A DNA stretch of 12,284 bases from Smittium culicis. Its lineage: Eukaryota > Kickxellomycota > Harpellomycetes > Harpellales > Legeriomycetaceae. Location: the NCBI GenBank assembly GCA_001970855.1, contig LSSN01000228.1:1-12284 (forward strand), written 5' to 3'. Positions 7,996-12,284 of this stretch are shown here, in pieces. Under the pieces are notes generated by a model. It was not told the origin of the DNA and did not search any database. It saw only the letters and a list, made by a program, of their open reading frames with translations. How positions within the stretch are numbered: position 1 is the stretch's first letter; every line of letters starts with the position of its first letter. A program made the position numbers and the translations under genes.

Positions 7996-9043
7996 ACTAC
8001 ATATGATTTTTTTTAACAACTAACCAAAGAATGAGGTGAAAAGCAATAATTAATGCGAATCATTTAAAAATTCATCGGTATTACAGGGAATTGAGTTTAA
8101 GGAAATTCAAATTTATTACTAGAAAATTTTATTGTCAATTATATTTGTTAGTTAAATGAAGCAATTAATGAAACTCAAAAGATATTATTTACACTTCAGT
8201 TGAAAAATTTTCATATTGTATTTTTTCAGATCAAAAAATTTTCCCGCACTTGGAGGTTTTAATATTTTAAAAATTACAGCTAATAATTTGTGAGGGGGGC
8301 ATAAGGTATAAAATTATTACTATTTAATAATAATAAGTATTAATAACTGTTCTCCACACTTACACAAAAGTTAAAAGATAATTTAGATTGAGTATAGTAT
8401 ACATTTTTGTTTCTTATAGATCATTTAACAGATTTTTTTTAGGATATAGGAGCTTTAATATCGAATTATCAAAACTTGTATTTATAAAAATTTAAAAAGT
8501 AATAGAAAATATTGTAGTGTAATTAATAGATTTATTTTATAGCTATATTTAGTGATTATTGATAAGGGAATTTCATGAAAATAATAGTTGGATTCTAATA
8601 AGAATATCCCAAAATAAATATAAATTATCTTTAGCCTTAATGATATTTTTTGAGCTTGTGAATGCAATGGAATTTATCCCTCTAATATTTAAATTCATTA
8701 TTTATTTTTTTGAAGTTTTTTTTGAGTATAGCTGATCATTATTATTCCATTTTATTTTTTCTCGAGTTATATAATTTTTTTATTTTGACAATGTGATTAT
8801 ATCATATATATGATTAGAATGTTTATGGAGCATAAATTCACAAAAAAATGACAGCAACATTTATAATTTATAGTATTTACGTTATTCCTAGAATTTATAT
8901 TAATTGTATTCATAATACTGTTATAAAAAATTAAAAAAAGGTTTATAAACTAGCATTTCAAATTAAATATAAGAGTGGGTTATATTTTTTGAAGATAGCT
9001 GAGATTAAAAATATTCCATAGCATCCAGTAAGTATATACACAT
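7996..9043. other. AT-rich non-coding stretch
   Basis: There is no convincing gene. The minus-strand frame at 8482-8667 (61 residues) has only the Ile/Leu/Tyr/Phe composition expected of random AT-rich sequence. A G6 run sits near 8294-8299, and a perfect 14-bp palindrome, ATCATATATATGAT, at 8801-8814. Confidence 0.5.
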
Positions 9044-9060
9044 CACATTCTCACAATGTG
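9044..9060. repeat. Small hairpin CACATT/AATGTG
   Basis: Six-base arms (9044-9049 and 9055-9060) flank a 5-base loop, CTCAC. It is short and isolated from any gene, so it may be fortuitous. Confidence 0.35.
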
Positions 9061-10480
9061 TTCATTATTTACCAGTCAAAAAATAGCGAATATTTAATGT
9101 TTTTAGTTATCAGTTATTATTTAGTTGATTTTAAAAACAAAAATTTACACTTAGAAAAAAATTACTGCAAAAAAATTCGTAAAAAATAGAGATTAAGACA
9201 TAAACACGCTATTAATTGAGCCCAAAACTAATATTAGTATTTTATCATGATTTTAAATAGGTTATCATTTATATGCTGTATCAAGTAATTTTTTTGTTTT
9301 GTTTATTCAGCTTTAAGAAATTCCAATGATCATACTTTTAAGCCATAAAATAACTGCTTATAAAATATTATCAAACTAAAAAAATGGTCCTTATAAATTA
9401 CGAGAGTATTAAAACACACATTTAGCGATAAATTAAATTCAATAGAGTTATAATATTTGCAAGCTTAAAGTAAAATGTGGATGGAAAGAGCTAAAGATTA
9501 ATTATAAGAATAATTAAAAATAAAAGTATGTATTTTAGCATTTTCAAACTTTTTCAAGCTACTCAAAGTGTTCTTAATCGACAAGTTATGGAAAAAATCT
9601 AAAATTTAAATTAGCTAGATTTAGGTACTATATTTTTAGTTTATTGTGAAAAAGGCTAAGCCGTGGTACAATTTTAGAATAAGATGCATTCAGTCATAAA
9701 AAACAAATCAGGAATTGTAGATATTTTTCAATATCATACTACAATCAATGCTAGGAATTTTGCAGAATTAATTTCGTATGAGATCAAAAAACCAAAAATA
9801 AAAAAAAAACATGTTTTATTTTAGCACAAAAAAATTTGATAGAAAAATGATTTTAAATATACTAGAGATATGAAAATTATGGATATTATATATTTTTGAT
9901 TCATGCCCAATAGGTTGAATATATGTCATTTTTTTGATAAATCATATAATCAAAAGTTTACACAGATATTCGAAGAGTAATAGTTAAATATAAAATGATT
10001 CGAAAGTAGTTTTAGCAGACAAAAAATTTAAGCCAGATTTATATTTTTTTATTTGAGTAAAAACGCATTTTTTCGTATCAACTTGGTTAATATAAAGGAT
10101 CATAGATAGTTTTTATACTAAAGTAAATAGTACTCTATAAATTAATTTGATATTTAAACAATGATGGTCTATTAAAGGGGTTATTTTGGAATATTTTATA
10201 CAGTAAACACATTTTTTTGTAATTTTTACTAGTAATGACTATTTTTTAAATTATCAAAAAGCATATATGGATTTTCAGATTAAGCTAGCAGGCGAAATTT
10301 TTAGTTTCAGTCTATGAGAAGCGATTAGTTTTATTATAATATCACACATCCAAAAAAATATTGAACAATTTTACTAAGTATTAAAAATCTAGGTGATAAG
10401 CGTCCAAGTTTTAAAACAAATATTAATATATCTCGAGATAAAAAATGAAGAAATATTAGTTATAAAAACATTTTTTCGAA
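9061..10480. other. AT-rich non-coding stretch
   Basis: About 1.4 kb with no recognisable gene, RNA or repeat copy. Stops are dense in all frames. Over the last few hundred bases the + strand starts to carry more G than C, leading into the right-hand domain. Confidence 0.5.
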
Positions 10481-11120
10481 AAGATACAAGAAGCTTACTG
10501 GCTATTTATTCATGTCTAAATAAATCTAAACGATATCTATGCTAGACACTTAATTTCAAAAATGCATAACAGGAAACTCCAAATCTATTGTGGGAAATTA
10601 TTTAGAAAAAAGCGTTTATGGCACTAGAAGAAAATACTGACTAGAGCTTTGGTATTAACCAATGAAGAAATTCAAAAAATAATTATGGATATTCGACAAT
10701 TAGACACTAGCCTTAGCCATTAGTATTGGAGATAGTAGATAGCTACGTGGCGTGTTTTCACTTTTAATATGTTGGGCTATCTTATAGGTATTTGCAATTG
10801 AAGAAAGATGTCACGAAATTTATTATTATTTTTAACGTGAATGTGCATAGATGAAGGAAAGATTTAGAAATTTTTTTTTGTTTTTGGGTTATAAGTTTAA
10901 ATTGTCAGACACTATTCACAAAAGTGTCAAATGCGAGCCTACTGTTAAAGACCTGTGTTTTATGTATAAAGTGTATGAACAAATATCTTGCAGTGCTATG
11001 ACTTTTCTAACATCTGTATAAGCTATATTAGAATAGTTTTTTATATCACGTGTAAGTTATAGGTATAATGAAGAGAGCTACATTATTTTACCTTGAAGGA
11101 GGGATTGAAGCAATTGATGA
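10481..11120 (+). other. Possible decayed coding region, unrecognised
   Basis: Stops are sparser on the + strand here than further left. One frame is open from 10768 to 11001 except for a single TGA at 10852, giving 28 and then 48 codons. A second frame reads LTNEEIQKIIMDIRQLDTS near 10650. A third gives a short ATG frame at 11068-11142 beginning MKRATLFYLEGGIEAID. Each segment looks more protein-like than the Phe/Lys/Ile/Asn output of the left part, but none joins into a gene or matches a family I can name. Raised GC and a G-rich + strand lower the stop rate by themselves. If this is coding relic, it carries several frameshifts and stops. If TGA were a sense codon, the 10768 frame would be about 77 codons, still unrecognised. 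Confidence 0.15.
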
Positions 11121-11138
11121 ATACTACGCGATATCACA

Positions 11139-11342
11139 TTGAGGCATTTTGGAAAATCCAGAATATACGCAAGAAAGGTATTAACTAAATCACCATTACT
11201 TTTTTACGTGAATAATATATTAGAGGCAAAAGTAGCTCGATTTTGGCGTATTAGTATACATTTTGCTATTTTTATAACTAGGTTATTTGTTATACCGTGT
11301 AAATTTATATATTTGGTGTGTAATAATGCGTGTTTGCTATAA
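11139..11342 (+). CDS. Hypothetical 67-residue open frame, unrecognised
   Basis: From a TTG at 11139 the frame runs to TAA at 11340; it is open back to 11121, after a TGA. The product starts MRHFGKSRIYARK. It is basic in its first third and hydrophobic from about residue 40 on (runs of Ile/Phe/Val/Leu), with four Cys-containing positions near the C-terminus. The start codon is non-standard and no ribosome-binding site is evident at a proper distance, although AAGGAGGGA lies about 35 bases upstream at 11096-11104. No domain is recognised. At this length, in a region of lower stop density, chance is a sufficient explanation. An exon or the tail of a decayed gene is possible. Confidence 0.15.
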   Translation: MRHFGKSRIYARKVLTKSPLLFYVNNILEAKVARFWRISIHFAIFITRLFVIPCKFIYLVCNNACLL

Positions 11343-11445
11343 TAAAATAATTATGTCGTTACTTATAAGTGGGTGACGAGCCATTGTATATTTTAATAGC
11401 TGCTAGTGCTAGTGGATATAGTGAGCGAAGCTATTTAATTACCAA

Positions 11446-11667
11446 ATGAAAGTTGCAGCTTCTAATAATTTGCCTCTCCAAACTTTTTACCTTTTACAGA
11501 TATTGTTTCTCTGGCGTTCTTTTTTGCATTTCTATTTCGTGTTTTGTTATCGTACCAATAAAATTCCGAGATTAAAAAATATATTTCGTGTTTTCGTGAT
11601 ATTGTTGCGTGTTATTATTAACAAAAAATTTTTTATGAGCGCCACGCGTAACGTGGAATTTTTTTAA
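11446..11667 (+). CDS. Hypothetical 73-residue hydrophobic open frame, unrecognised
   Basis: This is the only listed frame with an ATG start (11446); it is open back to 11425 and ends with TAA at 11665. The peptide has hydrophobic stretches at about residues 9-23, 26-36 and 48-58 separated by Arg/Lys-bearing segments, so if made it could be membrane-associated. I recognise no family. Two things count against it. The family A word AATTCCGAGAT lies inside it at 11562, suggesting it overlaps repeat-derived sequence. The hairpin at 11642-11656 also falls in its last codons. No convincing ribosome-binding site precedes the ATG. Confidence 0.15.
   Translation: MKVAASNNLPLQTFYLLQILFLWRSFLHFYFVFCYRTNKIPRLKNIFRVFVILLRVIINKKFFMSATRNVEFF
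11642..11656. repeat. Small GC hairpin CCACG/CGTGG
   Basis: Five-base GC-rich arms flank a 5-base loop, CGTAA, and the sequence is followed by a T-run at 11659-11666 about two bases later. In form it resembles a weak intrinsic terminator on the + strand. The stem is short, and the only open frame near it is doubtful and reads through it. Confidence 0.25.
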
Positions 11668-12189
11668 TTAAGTTCAAGTTTCTTTAAAAAAATTTTTTTT
11701 TGGCGTTTAATAGGGAAAAAAAATTCTTCGTTTCGCGAGAGTGTGTTTGATGCTTAGTTGTAAGGGGTAATTTATGTCATTAACCTTTTGAGGAATTGTT
11801 TGAATATTCATTGTTTGAAATAAGTGCATAAAAAGAAGCTTATTGTTTTTGTATATTATGAGCGGATGATCTTAGGTTCAGCCAATAGCGATGGTTAATA
11901 ATATACGGATTAAATGTCTCAAATTAATAAGCGTGTATTGGTTAAAATTAAAGGGTAGCTCTATAATGGACCAAAAGATTAAAAATAATTAAGAACCATA
12001 AATGGTTAGATATTTTTAACTATTTATTGTTGGATGTGATAAATTATAAATCGTATATATTGTTGAATTTTATTTTATCTATTTAAATTATGGTTGATTT
12101 GCTTTGAAAGTACAATATTTTTAACTGATCCTGAAAGGGTTGAATGAAACTTTGTCTATAGCTTTTTTTGTATTATGTCCCTTTCCCGG
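11668..12189. other. Non-coding stretch with raised G on the + strand
   Basis: No gene recognised. Composition is less extreme than in the left half (for example TTTCGCGAGAGTGTG near 11731 and CTTTCCCGGGCGG near 12181). All frames carry stops. It leads directly into the family A copy at 12190. Confidence 0.45.
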
Positions 12190-12284
12190 GCGGTAGAATA
12201 TTTTTGACCCACCAGATATAGCCAACAGCGTTTAATTAAGATACTTTAATTCCGAGGCTTATAGAAATATTAGTATATTGTAAT
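12190..12284 (+). repeat. Dispersed repeat family A, best copy, cut by the window end
   Basis: This copy has the clearest family A sequence: GCGGTAGAATATTTTT, then ATATAGCCAAC ending at 12226, then a 23-bp spacer, then TTCCGAGG at 12250. Positions 12190-12256 align ungapped with 7073-7139 (52/67). Positions 12230-12284 align ungapped with the reverse complement of 7292-7346 (41/55), so homology reaches the last base. By analogy with the 7073 element, an inverted partner may lie some 200-250 bp beyond the window. It has no coding content. Confidence 0.75.

Noticed and set aside
8482..8667. Minus-strand open frame of 61 residues
   Set aside because: Short, with only the Ile/Leu/Tyr/Phe/Lys composition expected from translating random AT-rich DNA, no motif, and no supporting context.
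8785..8813. TTGACA followed by TATAT-like words, resembling a bacterial promoter
   Set aside because: -10-like words are everywhere in DNA this rich in A and T, no open frame follows, and the spacing to an exact TATAAT is not met.
10621..10860. Resemblance of LTNEEIQKI-type text to the start of a tyrosine recombinase domain
   Set aside because: The likeness is a few common residues only. No catalytic Arg-His-Arg-Tyr pattern can be followed in any frame.
1..12284. CRISPR array, defence island or biosynthetic cluster
   Set aside because: There are no regularly spaced identical repeats with unique spacers, and no genes of recognisable function anywhere in the window.

Overview
This 12.3 kb window is an extremely AT-rich coding desert. 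GC is roughly 15-20% over most of its length. I find no gene that can be assigned to a known family, and no rRNA, convincing tRNA or CRISPR array. Stop codons are dense in all six frames and the longest open frame is about 120 codons (484-852). The picture fits intergenic, repeat-derived or subtelomeric/pericentromeric DNA of an AT-rich eukaryote (an insect, protist or fungus, for example) better than a normal bacterial or viral genome, which would be gene-dense. A decayed region of a highly reduced symbiont or a large AT-rich organelle genome cannot be excluded. Nothing in the sequence fixes the taxon.

Layout. Positions 1-153 are a perfect (TATTTA)n array running off the left edge. Positions 484-852 hold the one open frame that is longer than chance suggests. 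From 853 to about 4740 there is low-complexity AT-rich DNA with a perfect 54-bp tandem duplication (2931-3045), a long-armed inverted repeat (3441-3586) and some short palindromes. Positions 4740-5620 are visibly richer in GC, with two compact islands (5241-5315, about 55% GC; 5566-5611) that share a GC-rich 9-mer and sit beside an A13 tract. Positions 5621-10480 are again AT-rich and geneless but carry dispersed repeats. From about 10480 to 12189 the + strand is richer in G and in GC overall, and it holds several modest open frames in different phases that may be remnants of decayed coding sequence.

The best-supported structure is a diverged dispersed repeat, called family A here, about 95 bp or longer. 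It begins near GCGGTAGAATATTTTT and contains a core ATATAGCCAAC followed 23 bp later by TTCCGAG. Copies at 7073-7139 and 12190-12256 align without gaps at 52/67 positions. An inverted copy at 7292-7346 matches 12230-12284 at 41/55 positions. The 7073 copy and the 7292 inverted copy face each other, so 7073-7370 looks like a roughly 300-bp MITE-like or foldback element. The 12190 copy appears to be the left half of another element continuing past the window. Weaker relatives occur near 2216, 6659 and 11562. A second possible repeat, family B, links 2153-2205 with 7441-7500. I see no functional gene cluster or defence-type system. The repeats and the GC-rich islands are what deserve attention.
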